Source: Siphonodentalium dalli | Lineage: Eukaryota > Mollusca > Scaphopoda > Gadilida > Siphonodentaliidae | DNA: 64,000 nucleotides | Direction of reading: 5' to 3' | NCBI GenBank assembly: GCA_032622095.1 | Contig: CP136061.1 | Span: forward strand, 96,409,345-96,473,344 | Part shown: positions 20,881 through 31,875 of the stretch, piece after piece | Position numbering within the stretch: the first letter of the stretch is position 1 | Layout: the number at the start of each line of letters is the position of its first letter | The notes under the pieces: model-generated | What the model saw: only the letters and a program-made list of their open reading frames with translations | Database searches by the model: none | What the model was told of the DNA's origin: nothing | Made by a program: the position numbers and the translations under genes

Positions 20881-21131
20881 TTAACCCTTCTATAACTGGA
20901 GTGTCCTGAAAGTTTACGAAAACCCTGTGACTATGGATTTTCTTATACATGCGATTCTCCCATAGGGCAACTTGCATATATCAGAGAATACATACGTTTG
21001 TCTAACAATATTCAACTTGACATTGTAAGCCCGTGCATTCACTTATATATAGGAGGGAGCCTCGCATATGTAAGAGTATGCACTGTATCTTTAATGCTGC
21101 ACCAGTGCAGCTCCCGTCATGAACGGGTTAA
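20881..21131. mobile_element. TTAA MITE family D, diverged
   Basis: TTAACCCTTCTATAACTGGA at 20881 and the inverse CTCCCGTCATGAACGGGTTA ending at 21131; 251 bp. It contains two strongly diverged hairpins: CCCTGTGACTATGG... (20923-20998) and CCCGTGCATTCACTTATATA... (21032-21085). It appears to be an older relative of families A and B. Confidence 0.65.
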
Positions 21132-21167
21132 TTTGACTCTATTTCTGAGACGTGACGATGCAAAGAG

Positions 21168-21684
21168 TTAAAGATACGGGCGGTGTTGGCGGTGGGTATG
21201 CTATTAAAATATTCAGCTCCGTCAAAAACCGCCATAGGAATAGTAAAATATAGACAGACTTTGTTCTTATACCAATAAGAAATATGGCATAAACAGTGTG
21301 TTATTGTTAAATGTTTTTCCTTTGTTATGTAAGCAAATGGCAAAAAAAAAAATTACACAACCTGGCTTTTGTTTAGATCCGAATATGGTAAACATAAAGG
21401 GCGTTATTTGTTACTGTTTTCCTGATATGGAAATAATAAAGAGCGTTTATATCATTTGTGTGTGATTAACCAATAGAATTGCGCTGTGTTATGTAAACAG
21501 AAGCAAAACTTCTGTAACACGAACAGGCTCTTGTTTACGTACACCATCGTACGTCAATATACTATTTACGCGCTGATTATGTTTGGCATATGAACAAAAC
21601 TATATATATTATTATATTCCTTCCGTTGATGGCGATTTGAACAGATATGAATATTTCTGCAACGAACGCCGCACGTGCCTTTAA
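21168..21684. mobile_element. TTAA element E, complete (509 bp)
   Basis: TTAA at 21168-21171 and 21681-21684 bracket ends AGATACGGGCGG and CCGCACGTGCCT. The ends align as imperfect inverted repeats for about 100 bp (both read on to ...ATATTCA). A paralogous segment at 22078-22240 lacks the element and has a single TTAA at 22170-22173, which fits a TTAA target duplication. The interior has no ORF. TTAA duplication fits piggyBac or Kolobok; the AG(A/G) start is closer to Kolobok as I recall that superfamily. Other partial copies: 7451, 29072, 32890. Confidence 0.85.
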
Positions 21685-22077
21685 TTTTACCGGAGGCTTA
21701 TTGATTAGGTGCATTGTACACACTAAATGTAATATGGATGTTGGGCAACTAATGTTGGCGTGGTATATAAGCTTAAGTGTATTGGTGTATGTTACAATCC
21801 ATGTATTTACAGCCAATACTAGCACGAACACTTGCGACAAAGATTGTGTTAAATTTATTGTCTACCAGGAATATCTTGGTGGGGTGTTTCCTGGATGAGC
21901 ACTTGAGCTGAGATATATACTCGGATGCCTCCCGCTTCTATGGAATCCGTTGGTGTGCACTGGGTTGTCTACAATATACATTTTATTATAATCAATATTA
22001 AGAACACATGTGTGCTGTATATCATGCCACGAATCTCTGCTCTGACTAAAGCCCGCATATACACGAAAATGCACTTG

Positions 22078-22240
22078 CACTGTATCTTTAATACTGCACC
22101 ATGCAGTGAAGCTCCCGTCACGAACGGGTTAATATGACTTTATTGGCCGAGGAGTGGCCATGCAAAGGGTTAATTGTATCGGGGGCTTATTGATTAGGTG
22201 CATTGTACATAATAAATGTAATACGGAGATTGGGCAATCT
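22078..22240 (+). repeat. Segmental duplicate containing the empty site of element E
   Basis: TATCTTTAATACTGCACC, GCTCCCGTCACGAACGGG, ATGCAAAGGGTTAATTGTAT and GGCTTATTGATTAGGTGCAT follow in the same order as 21090-21170 plus 21681-21740, without the 509-bp insert. Its left part also contains the right end of a family D MITE (TTAA at 22129-22132). Confidence 0.8.
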
Positions 22241-22838
22241 TACATGAACGCATACACCTTGCGCGTATAGTTTACGTTTTTCTCCACGGCATCTAAACGC
22301 GTATGTGCATAATTATGTGTGTAGAATGGTAAGTTTTTACGGCCATTTTTTTGTCGTCAAAATCTCACATTATATTTGCATGTGCTGCTGTTGTTGAAGC
22401 GCTGGAATGGATAAATTATTGATATAATTGATATAATTTGTAATCCTATATGCATGCTCCGCGTATGCGAATAACTACATGTCAATCGAAATGCACATTT
22501 TAAGCTATGCTGATAACTTCACTGTCACGGTCAACATGATAAACGTGCTAACAAAAATCGTTAACTTGTAGAGCACCGCAATTGTATTTTGTCCGCCGCT
22601 CGTTAGCTCTATATATAAGACTGCTCCATAAAAATTCCATACGTGTACATACATCCATGGCTTTATTAGGTCAACATATGTGTATAGGTTATTACTACTT
22701 TCGTGACGTATTTATGCACACAAATTGCACAGGTAGCAAGGAAAACGTGGAGCTACCCAACTGCCGTCATGATTAGGAACGTTTTCTCGTCACAATTCAA
22801 TGAAAATTTTAAAACAAATCCATTAACATGTTTATTAT
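22241..22838. other. No gene seen
   Basis: AT-rich sequence with short frames only (for example 22582-22776 +) and no recognised feature. Confidence 0.45.
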
Positions 22839-23078
22839 TTAACCCTTTGAGTGCCAGGTCCGATTTTTGTATCGACCCATATACCCTGTGCCAATGCATT
22901 CTCTTATATATGCGAGTCTACCATATGTCGCCTCGCATATATAAGAGAATGCATTGACCTAACATTTTTTTTTTTTTTTTTTTTTTACAATTTTAATAAT
23001 TTATTCTTATATTCTTTAACAGACTTATTTTGTAGGTTTAGGGCCAATGAGATCGGCCCCTGGCACTCAAATAGTTAA
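22839..23078. mobile_element. TTAA MITE family B, 240 bp
   Basis: TTAACCCTTTGAGTGCCAGG at 22839 and the inverse CCTGGCACTCAAATAGTTAA ending at 23078. One hairpin module (22884-22958), a poly-T run and a short right arm with GGGCCAATGAGATCGG. Shorter than the copy at 16522. Confidence 0.85.
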
Positions 23079-23979
23079 TACACAGGAAACTATATACAAC
23101 TTGTTATAGGAAGAGATAGACCATCTTTAAAGTGGTTGGAAATAAGCCTTGAATTTGGCCCATCTTTGAGAGCAGGAACCCCGTATGTAATCCAGTCGTA
23201 AGTCGGGATTTTTTTGCCAATGTCGTTCTGAAACATATACCAACAATTAGAACAAGGACAGTTTCGAACGAGTATCAGAAAACCAGATAATTATATCTAT
23301 TTCTTCTGTAATCCGGTTTTTCCACGTCCTGGATACTATAGTAAGCATCCTTGGGCTCACAAATATATGGGAGTCATCGAAAACCAAATGAAAGACTTTG
23401 GAAACTCACACTTGGTCTACGCAAGGAACCAGTTTTGTGCGATGGATAACTAAAATATGTACATGTAGTTAATGCTATCGCATACGCTGTTTATGTCCGC
23501 ACGGACAATATATACTCAATCTCCCGAGCGGACATAACCGATGGTGCGAAGGTATATACGAGCTACATATTCTATACATGTATATATATATTTCGTCAAT
23601 AATGATTGTGACGTCATATCGTCAAGGGAAATAACTCAATTTAGATAAAACGTCATTTTCCTGAGTGCATTAAGTTTACACGTGAAATGTTCATATAAAA
23701 CTCTTCTCTTTGATTTTTGAGTATTTTGCTGTCGTACTGTAGTTTTTGGAACGGCAAAATCGATAATTTACCACCCCCTTTTTTCTGTTGAAAAGTGGCA
23801 CTGCCACGAAAGGCATATAGACACTTTATTTAAATGAATTATTTTCTATAGACATATCTTATATCAATCTTAGACCATATATATTACTGTACACATGTTA
23901 TTCTAAACTGTGAAGTATATATATATACTATATATTATAGCCACCTCACCGCGCGAAATTACTAACGTGATGCAAAATT
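23079..23979. other. No gene; solo end of family C
   Basis: At 23190-23222 the phrase AATCCAGTCGTAAGTCGGGA followed by TTTTTTTGCCAATG is an isolated family C terminus. The rest is AT-rich with no recognised feature. Confidence 0.5.
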
Positions 23980-24047
23980 GCCACATACTTCCTGCCACAT
24001 ACTTCCTGCCACATATTTCTGCCACATACTTCCTGCCACATACTTCC
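23980..24047. repeat. 14-bp minisatellite
   Basis: GCCACATACTTCCT repeated about five times with one shortened unit (CATATTTCT). Confidence 0.9.
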
Positions 24048-24657
24048 AATTTGAACCATTTCGACGTCGACATTGGGTGACGTAAAACTTTCTCTGAACG
24101 TAACATAACTTTTATATATAACTGAATCGAATTACATATAGGCATACACGATAAACCCCCATACAAATCACAGAATCCCCAAAATGCTGTTATCGTGTAG
24201 ATCTAGTGGTTTTGACATTTAATTTACCGGATTTTATAGGAAAATTTAATTTTGTCTTGAAAATCAGGAGAATATTTAATGGAAGAAATGTGTAGAAGTG
24301 TCCTATATAATGGTTTCCTCTGCCGAGAAAGAAACCAACAACACTGTCTGCCAGTGCTACTGTTCCATTAGTTTGAATTATTGTAATTGTCACAAGGTTT
24401 AATGTGTTGAAACACTCGCCTCCGTAATTTGTCTTATAGGTTGGGTACTGCTGACGTAAAAAAGAAAATGACTCGTGATTTCAGTAAATGATGTCAGTCT
24501 TCCTTCAGTTATAATTCTCGCAGATTATTTCTGTTAAGATCTACGTGTGTCTGTCGTATCGTATTTTGTCGTATCTTATCATACCATATTGTTGACGCTC
24601 TTATGAGACAATATTTAGTGTTCCAAAATGTATTAAATGATATGGATAGAAATGGAA
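24048..24657. other. No gene seen
   Basis: Unresolved AT-rich spacer. CGTATCGTATTTTGTCGTAT near 24555 is a short internal repetition. Confidence 0.45.
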
Positions 24658-25045
24658 TTAACCCTTTACCCAACAAAACGGCCAAAACCGGCCAAATAAA
24701 GCTTCAACAGCCTAAAATATCTTCGGTCTGTCTCAATAGAACCATACAAATATGGATATCATTGGAACCGGCTCCTTGACCACATTGTGATAGTTACATT
24801 TATGCCCTGTGCCAATGCATTCTCTTATATATGGGAGTCGACCATTGGTCGCCTCGCATATATAAGAGAATGCATTGGCCTAAAAACAAAAAATTACCAT
24901 TTTTTTTCTTACATTCTTTAACAATTTTATAATTTTTAATGTGTTAAGCCAATGCATTCTCTTATATATGCGAGGCGACCTATGGTCGACTCACATATAT
25001 AAGAGAATGCATTGGCACAGGGCCTTCTGTTGGGTAAAGGGTTAA
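24658..25045. mobile_element. TTAA MITE family A, complete
   Basis: TTAACCCTTTACCCAACA at 24658 and the inverse ending TTAA at 25045; 388 bp. Hairpins at 24805-24880 and 24948-25022. Same orientation and organisation as 18768-19154. Confidence 0.92.
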
Positions 25046-25074
25046 TGGCCCCGTATGTACTTATAATAGAACTT

Positions 25075-25400
25075 ATTTTAGGTAGATAATTTGCTGAGAA
25101 TCGCCTCATTTTGAGTCGATAATGTGCTGAAAATGATACCGTTTTAGTCGCATTATCGACACATAATGAGGCGATTCTAAGCAGGTTATGCGCACACAAT
25201 GACAGAAATCATCCAATACACGAATTTTCAGGTGAACGCTCTTTAACATGTGTTTTCAATGTGGCCCCCGCCATAAAACGAAATAACCGGACATGACTCC
25301 ATTATCTGCTTATTTCAGAATCAAATAATCACATTATGTACCCATTTCACTTTATATGTACGTATACGATTATGTACATATTTGTGCGAGGATATTTTGG
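25075..25400 (+). repeat. Dispersed foldback repeat family R, copy 2
   Basis: GAGAATCGCCTCATTTTGAG starts the palindromic core, which closes with AATGAGGCGATTCTAAGC. The flank with GAACGCTCTTTAACATGTG, GTGGCCCCCGCCAT and TGTGCGAGGATAT follows. This is the best-kept copy and serves as the nearly empty version of the locus hit by the MITE at 26822. Confidence 0.75.
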
Positions 25401-26045
25401 AGGGGCGTTTATGTTATTAATTGAAAGAGGAATCCTTCGCCGATGTAACTAACCATGGCGACATCGATGCCATTGCTCGGATAACTGGGCCGCATTTGTC
25501 AGTTTTCCGAGTGATGGAAAATCAGGATTGATTGGTTGATTGGGGTTTTAATATCGAGGAAAAGCCTATCGTTCCCTTTGTCTCTTGTATAATTCCATAA
25601 CATAAATCACGCGCGTATATAGGATGGTACATAAGGCCAGTGCGGTGTGACGCGTTACAACCCCCTGTGGTTACAATACACCAAATTATTTGCATATATG
25701 CCTCAGTGTTAACAAATCCCGCTAGTCTGTATTCGCAGGAAAGATTTGACCCTGCACGAGTATCAAAAATTGAAAAACGTCCTTTTAGACACACGAAAAT
25801 GTGCCCAAAGTACACTGCAGTTGTGATAAACGTCACACTACCCTTAAAATGGAGAACAAAAATACAAACCCCTCCCATAAATTATTCGCCAGCCGTCACC
25901 GTTCACCATGTGGCTATATTTTATGTTTCTCGCCGGGAAACACGTTTGTGTATTTTTTCGTGCACTTTTCATCCATGTGCCATTGACCATTTGTTTATGC
26001 TGATCCTAGCTTGGTCCCAGGGGAAATCACTCTACTAATTTGTAT
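25401..26045. other. No confirmed gene; overlapping frames on both strands
   Basis: Frames at 25640-26038 (+, 132 codons) and 25522-25878 (-, 118 codons) overlap antisense. Neither shows a domain, signal peptide or repeat I recognise. They could be chance or remnants. Confidence 0.35.
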
Positions 26046-26052
26046 TTGGTGT

Positions 26053-26310
26053 AGATATATAGATAGATAGATAGATAGATAGATACTTTATTTACAAAAT
26101 GCCCAATTAACAAAACAACATACACCCTGAAATACAAACATATAAATTGGAATACAATGAAATAAAAATATAAAACACATATATGACTGTCCCAGCAGCA
26201 TATAACTAAATAGTAGGATGTTATAGATTTGGTCACCAGCAGAATGATTCCACGAGCCACGCCCCACCTCGATATGCATACCGCTGTGGGTATATATATA
26301 TAGACATGTC
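26053..26310 (-). mobile_element. 3' end of a LINE-like retroelement with (TATC)n tail
   Basis: On the minus strand TTTGTAAATAAAGTATC runs into a TATC microsatellite (26056-26085). AATAAA followed by a tetranucleotide tail is a common 3' end of RTE/CR1-type retroposons. Upstream sequence is AT-rich and non-coding. Confidence 0.45.
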
Positions 26311-26346
26311 ATTTCTTGGGAAACTTAACTTTGCGCGCGGACTTCC

Positions 26347-26420
26347 CATGAGAATACGTCACACCTCGTCATGAGAATACGTCACACCTCGTCATGAGAA
26401 TACGTCATGCACACCTCGTC
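26347..26420. repeat. 23-bp minisatellite, three units
   Basis: CATGAGAATACGTCACACCT then CGT, repeated three times; the last unit has a 4-bp insertion (CATG). Confidence 0.9.
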
Positions 26421-26520
26421 ATTTTAATCGTTTCCATTGGACGATTGCATCTCAGAGTGAGTTCTGGTGGGTTGTAATGATTCGGAATCCCGTGCATGGT
26501 TCAGAAATAAAACCTCTACA

Positions 26521-26800
26521 AAAAGTTACCACCAGACTCAGACCCACAATTACATCAACATAAAGTTACCACCAGAATCAGACCCACAATTACATCAACA
26601 TAAAGTTACCACCAGAATCAGACCCACAATTACATCAACATAAAGTTACCACCAGAATCAGACCCACAATTACATCAACATAAAGTTACCATCAGAATCA
26701 GACCCACAATTACATCAACATAAAGTTACCACCAGAATCAGACCCACAATTACATCAACATAAAGTTACCACCAGACTCAGACCCACAATCACATCAACA
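26521..26800. repeat. 40-bp minisatellite, seven units
   Basis: Units read AAAGTTACCACCAGAATCAG then ACCCACAATTACATCAACAT. The first and last units share the variant CCAGACTCAG; one unit has CATCAG. Homogeneous. It ends where family R sequence (ATATCCTCGCGC) begins. Confidence 0.95.
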
Positions 26801-26821
26801 TATCCTCGCGCAAATACGCAC

Positions 26822-27208
26822 ATAACCCTTTACCCAACAGAAGGGCCCTGTGCCAATGCATTCTCTTAAATATGCGAGTCGACCATAGGTCGCCTCGCAT
26901 ATATAAGAGAATGCAATGGCTTAACACATTACAAATTATAAAAATTTTAAAGAATGTAAGAAAAAATGGTAAAAAGTGTTAAAAAAAAGATTTTTTTTTA
27001 GGCCAATGCATTCTCTTATATATGCGAGGCGACCTATATAAGAGAATGCATTGGCACATGGCATAACTGTAACTATCGCAATGTGGTCAAGGAGCCGGTT
27101 CCAATGATATCCATATTTGTATGGTTCTATTGAGACAGACCGAAGATATTTTAGGCTGTTGAAGCTTTAATTGGCCGGTTTTGGCCGTTTTGTTGGGTAA
27201 AGGGATAA
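26822..27208. mobile_element. Family A MITE with ATAA target ends, inside repeat R
   Basis: Ends are ATAA then CCCTTTACCCAACA (26822) and TGTTGGGTAAAGGG then ATAA (27208): both outer tetramers are ATAA and not TTAA. Length 387 bp, orientation opposite to 18768 and 24658. Hairpins at 26846-26920 and, with a deleted centre, 27001-27060. Family R sequence continues on both sides. Confidence 0.88.
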
Positions 27209-27500
27209 AGTGAGATAGGTACATAATGTGATTATTGGATTCTGAAATAAGCAGATAATGAAGTCATGTTCGTGATTTCGTTTTATGTCGCTGGTCACAG
27301 TGGAAACACATGTTACAGGGCGTATAGCTGAACAGGCGTGAGTTTGCTTATATGTGTCATTGTGCGTACATAATCTGCTTAGAATCGCCTCATTATGAGC
27401 CGATAACGTGACTAAAACGATCTCATTGTCAGCACAGTATCGACTGAAAATGAGGTGAGAACAAGTTTTATAGCAGATAATGTGCGGCTTTTCGGGATAA
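27209..27500 (-). repeat. Dispersed foldback repeat family R, copy 3 (reverse)
   Basis: The reverse complement matches 25075-25350: GGATTCTGAAATAAGCAGAT, ACACATGTTACAG, then AGAATCGCCTCATTATGAG. Its outer end lies on the far side of the MITE, at about 26800-26825 (ATATCCTCGCGCAAATACG). Confidence 0.75.
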
Positions 27501-27750
27501 CAGGCTGATTATATACGTGGATGTGAAGTTTACTGAGAGTCTGAGACTGATAAGGTACTCATATAAATAATTCATATTTTCTGAGATATACTTGGTCCAT
27601 GCAGCGGCACAATACCGAGTAATTACTAGGCTTTATATGAGGATGGTGATTATGTGCTCATTTAAAGTAACTATTGAATGAGACAATCGATTCTATACCA
27701 GAGCCGTATAGGCTAAGGCATTGTGAATGAAATTTAAAGATCACTCAAGA

Positions 27751-28625
27751 AACTGCAGGACTGTTATGTGTCCATTGGAAGCTATAATAATTGCTGTTCA
27801 AGAACGACTTGGATAACGTTTGGCATACAAATATGCAAGGTTGTTAATATGTATACAGCTTACGTGCGCAAAATCTATATGTGACCCAAGTATACTAACG
27901 CAGTAACTGCTGGACTGTTGTGTGTCCATTGGACAGGGGGGGGGGTGGAAAAAAGTTTTTTCCGGGCACGTATGCCGGGGTGGGTGGTTTGTCGATAAGA
28001 CCAACATTTTTTTTTTCCCGCAACTCAAAAATATTTTTCCTGCAAGTCTTTTTGACAGTTTTTGCAATGAGTTTGGCTTAAAACACATCTATATGTCAAT
28101 ATTAACATAAATGACAAATTTCGTGATGATCAGACTAACAGTATAGCCTATAGCCCATGCTAATGGATTGAATTTTGAAGTCCAAGATGGCTGCTGGCAG
28201 CCATGTTTTTTTTTACCGAATGATCCCAAAATGACTTGTTCCTATTTACATGTCAATGTTAACATCCATGACTAATAGTATGCACATAAATTAATATACA
28301 GCTGTTTACAGTTAATTCCCCCCGCAAATCTATGTTTTAGTGTTAAAAGGGGGTGGGTGTCCAAAAATGGTCGGAAAAAACTGGCGAAAACGGAAAAAAA
28401 TTTGGACGCGGGGGTGGGTGGGTCCCAACAAGGGTCGAAAGTCAAAAATCAGCATACGTGCCTGCAAATTGTTTCCGACCACCCCCCCCCCCTGCATTGG
28501 AAGCTAATAATTGTTATTCAAGAACGACTTGGATAACGTTTGGCATACAAATATGCAAGGATGTTATTATGTATACAGCTTACATGTGCAAAATCTATAT
28601 ATGACCCAAGTATACTAACGCAGGC
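27751..28625. repeat. 154-bp tandem duplication, second copy split
   Basis: Unit 1 is 27751-27904 (AACTGCAGGACTGTTATGTG ... CTAACGCAGT). Unit 2 starts at 27905, is interrupted after CCATTGGA at 27933, and resumes at 28495 to about 28625. The two units are about 90% alike by eye. Confidence 0.85.
27934..28494. mobile_element. hAT-like non-autonomous element, 561 bp
   Basis: Ends CAGGGGGGG...TGG and CCACCCCCCCCCCTG are inverted. A second shared block, GGCACGTATGC, lies 35-40 bp inside each end. The direct repeat CATTGGA flanks it (27927-27933 and 28495-28501), and the intact copy at 27774 shows a single CATTGGA. CAGGG termini with a 7-8 bp duplication suggest hAT. No transposase. The interior contains AAGATGGCTGCTGGCAGCCA, a motif related to sequence at 31728-31750. 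Confidence 0.7.
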
Positions 28626-29071
28626 GACCTCAGAGCCGTTCGCTGCTTCGTCTGCATTCCGTAATAACGTCATGTTCTTTATATGGTTCATCTAGAGATC
28701 ATGCCACGAATATATATTATTATGTCAGCTCTTGCGATTAGCCAATCAGCGTCGATAAATAGTGAAAGTATATGAACCCATATTAGGTTAGTGACCCCAT
28801 ATGAAATCAATATTAGGTGCTTATCCACCATCTTGTTTTTCAGCCTATTGCGAATCGGCAAACTTCAAACGTCGAAGGCGTAATTTCAAATTTTGCGATA
28901 TAATTGCAGAATGTCAATGCATTAGGCGGATTCACGTCAAATTCATATACATGTAGTATATAATAATTATTTTCTAATTCGAAAAGTGATGTTTACTGAC
29001 ACAATTGATGGTTGTTCCTCTGCGTCAGTTTTATTTTGTTTATTTCCAAGTCGATATTGACTTGAGCGGCC
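28626..29071. other. No gene; SINE fragment at 28688
   Basis: TAGAGATCATGCCACGAAT at about 28690 recalls the SINE hairpin domain. Otherwise featureless. Confidence 0.4.
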
Positions 29072-29490
29072 TTAAAGACACGGGCGGAGTTGGCGGTGGG
29101 TATTCTGTTAAAATATTCATCTCCGTCAAAAACCACAATAAACAGAAATATTAGTAAAATATAGACAGACATTGTTTTTATACCAATCAGAAATATGGCA
29201 TATAAACAATATGTTATTGTCAAATGTTGTTCCTTTGATATGTAAACAAAAGCAAAAAACGTTACAGAACTAGGCTTTGTTTAGATCCGGATATGGTAAA
29301 CATAAAGAGCGTTATTTGTTAGTGTTTTCCTGATATGGAAATAATAAAGAGCGTTTATATCATGTGTGTGTGATTAATCAATAGAATTGCGCTGTCACAC
29401 GAGAAGGTTCTTGTTTACGTACATTATCGTCTTGACGACAATATACTATTCACGCGCTGATTATTTGACATACAAGAAAACTAAGATGCA
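29072..29490. mobile_element. TTAA element E, right end lost
   Basis: TTAA then AGACACGGGCGG at 29072-29087, and the interior closely follows 21172-21590 (GGTGGGTAT, ATAGACAGAC, CCTGATATGGAAATAATAAA, CACGCGCTGATTAT). It stops near 29490. Confidence 0.8.
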
Positions 29491-29544
29491 TGCATCAGGT
29501 CGGCAGTGAACTATCTACCATAGAATTGTTGTAGCTATCGATTA

Positions 29545-29920
29545 TACATTTTGAAACACCTGTCTGTATGTATGTATGTATGTGTGTATGCGTGAATGCA
29601 TGTGTGTATGTGTTATAGACTCTAACACTGCTCGAATTTGGTATTTAACGTGTCAACTTGACCTCGCTCATAGGCATGTTTCTGGACCTTGACCGATCCG
29701 ACTAAAAATTTGTGTGTAGGACTACTTCGATCCCGGGAGCAACATGGACGGGTCCAATTTCACGTGGGACCATGTTCTCGAACGTGCTGATATAGGCATG
29801 TTTCTGGACCAATTGAACAATAGTTTGGTCAGACGCTGTATATACTGGGTACTGTCCAGATGGAGGCGATCACAAAAAAAATCCCTAACTAGCCCGAACG
29901 AAGTCGAGTACATCAGCTAG
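29545..29920 (+). mobile_element. Helitron-like element with CTAG end
   Basis: Starts in a TGTCTGTATGTATG-rich stretch. It ends CCCGAACGAAGTCGAGTACA then TCAGCTAG at 29920, followed by T. A weak GC-rich hairpin before CTAG|T is the usual 3' end of non-autonomous Helitrons. No Rep/helicase. Confidence 0.45.
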
Positions 29921-30432
29921 TTTAATATATATTTTGGACATTTGTCTGTCTGTTTGTCTGTTAGCTATGGCCGGGAAAACTGCCGGACAGATTTGACGAA
30001 ATTTGATACCTAGGGGTAATTATTTCCAGGGAGTATTTTGGACGGGTCAAATCTTGATCCCGACCTGACTTTGACATTCAAAAAGATCAATTCAAGGTCA
30101 AATCTGGTAAAACGGAAGTATTTCAACGAAATTTGATACCTACTGTTACTTTTGTCCCAGGAGTGTTTCGGGTGGGTCAAATCATGACCATGACCTGATC
30201 TTGACATTCAAAATTGTCAATTCAAGGTCAAATCGGGTATAAAGCCGGGCGGATTTCGACGGGTACTTTTGTCGTGACTTTTGTCCGGGGAGTGTTTTGG
30301 ACGGGTCAAATCGTGACCCCGATATGACCTTCACCTTTAAAATAGTCAATTCAAGGTTAAATCGCGCATTTCTCCGAAAATCAGAGCCTTCAGATGGGAA
30401 CATCCCGGACGAAGTGGGGTCCACGAGCTACT
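29921..30432 (+). mobile_element. Second Helitron-like segment with three internal units
   Basis: Begins TTTGTCTGTCTGTTTGTCTG and ends CCCGGACGAAGTGGGGTCCA then CGAGCTA at 30430, parallel to the element before it. In between, GGACGGGTCAAATC-type units of about 130 bp recur three times (30033, 30162, 30292), each closed by TCAATTCAAGGT(C/T)AAATC. Confidence 0.5.
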
Positions 30433-31875
30433 ATTATATATTTCTAGATTTAGTTACAAACTAAATACCTGTATATTGTACAAAGAAATGTTTGACAAAT
30501 ATATCTGTATCAATATTACCATACGGGTCATTAAAATAGATACGACGAAACAAATTTTGAAGGGTGCATGTATCAGGTAAATATTTATATTTCAAATGAT
30601 GACAGGAATGCAGAAAGTTGGAGTACCTACGTAATACTGGCTATCCGCATGAAGAGATATACATGTATATAAAAACCAGATGAGGGATATGTCTGTACAG
30701 TTGCTAAACAATTCAGTCATGCAAAAGAGGATCAAAGAGTAAGATACCAAATTGCTGCCTGTGGTAATGTTTTTTAACGAAATTCGGGAAAATTAGATTA
30801 CTCTCACCCTGGTTATCCAGAAGATAATTGTGGAATCTGATGACGATCGGACAAGGGGTGTCGTCTGTAGGATCAACCAAATTATTTAGCCATAAAAATA
30901 GTAAAATTGAAGATCACCGCTGGCAGTGATGTCTTCACAAGGACAGTTTGAGAACAAAATATGGCTCACATCTAGCGGTGACCCAAAATATCCACATAAG
31001 AAAAAGTTCTCCAATAAAAGCTGGCTGCAGGGTGCGCCAATTGATTCAAATTCGAAATTTAGCAGGGTGTACTGCTTGTGGCCATGTTTTCCCCGCAAAT
31101 TTGATAGACTGATGGACAAAACCACTGAATCCGTTGAATCAATATACATGTATACATGGATTAATTTATATGCATTGTTATACACAGTACTGGTATATAA
31201 AGGTACTGAAAATAACTATATTACTAGTATACACAAAATAAACCATATATCATGGCTATGGGTTCTAATATCCGAACATGACAGCTGAGAACTTGGTGTG
31301 AATTAAAGAGTGGTGGTTTCTCAAGCATATCTAACCCTCCACGTTAGGAACATGCCATTAAATGTCATAAGTATAATCTAGCTTGAGGACAGAAGTGATC
31401 CATAAAACCCCCCTTAATTCAACCAGGTCCTCGCGCGATGTATGATCGATCACATGATGATCTAGGGGGATTAGAATTGATGTATAAAAACAGCACTGCA
31501 TGTAAATATAAAATAAAATAGTGCTACATCTTATTACAGATTATTGCCATATATAATCAGTGATTATACAGACAGTCTGACAAAATAAAGTTTCAGTGAC
31601 ACTCTATCCGAAGAGGGGAATAATTTCATCTGTTACAGTCAATGGAGCAATTATGAATCTGGAAAGGTGAAATTTCTAAGTAATACTAGATATCGACATG
31701 ACGCGATAAAATAAAACGTAAATGCAATATGGCCGCTGGCGACCATTTTTTCCTATGAAATTAAAAAAATATTTGATAGCTCTCATCTGATAGATCAATA
31801 TCAAGATAAATATGAAGTTTGGTGATGACGGGATGAGTGAAGTGGACTGTGGTCTGTGCTAAACGGTTTAGTAAT
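30433..31875. other. 1.4 kb without recognised gene
   Basis: The longest frame is 30926-31288 (+, 120 codons), overlapped antisense by 30886-31185. No domain seen. GCCGCTGGCGACCATTTTTT at about 31732 resembles a motif inside the hAT-like element, so part of this is diverged repeat. Confidence 0.4.

Noticed and set aside
25522-26038. Antisense pair of frames (118 and 132 codons)
   Set aside because: Overlap on opposite strands with no recognisable motif; not supported as genes.
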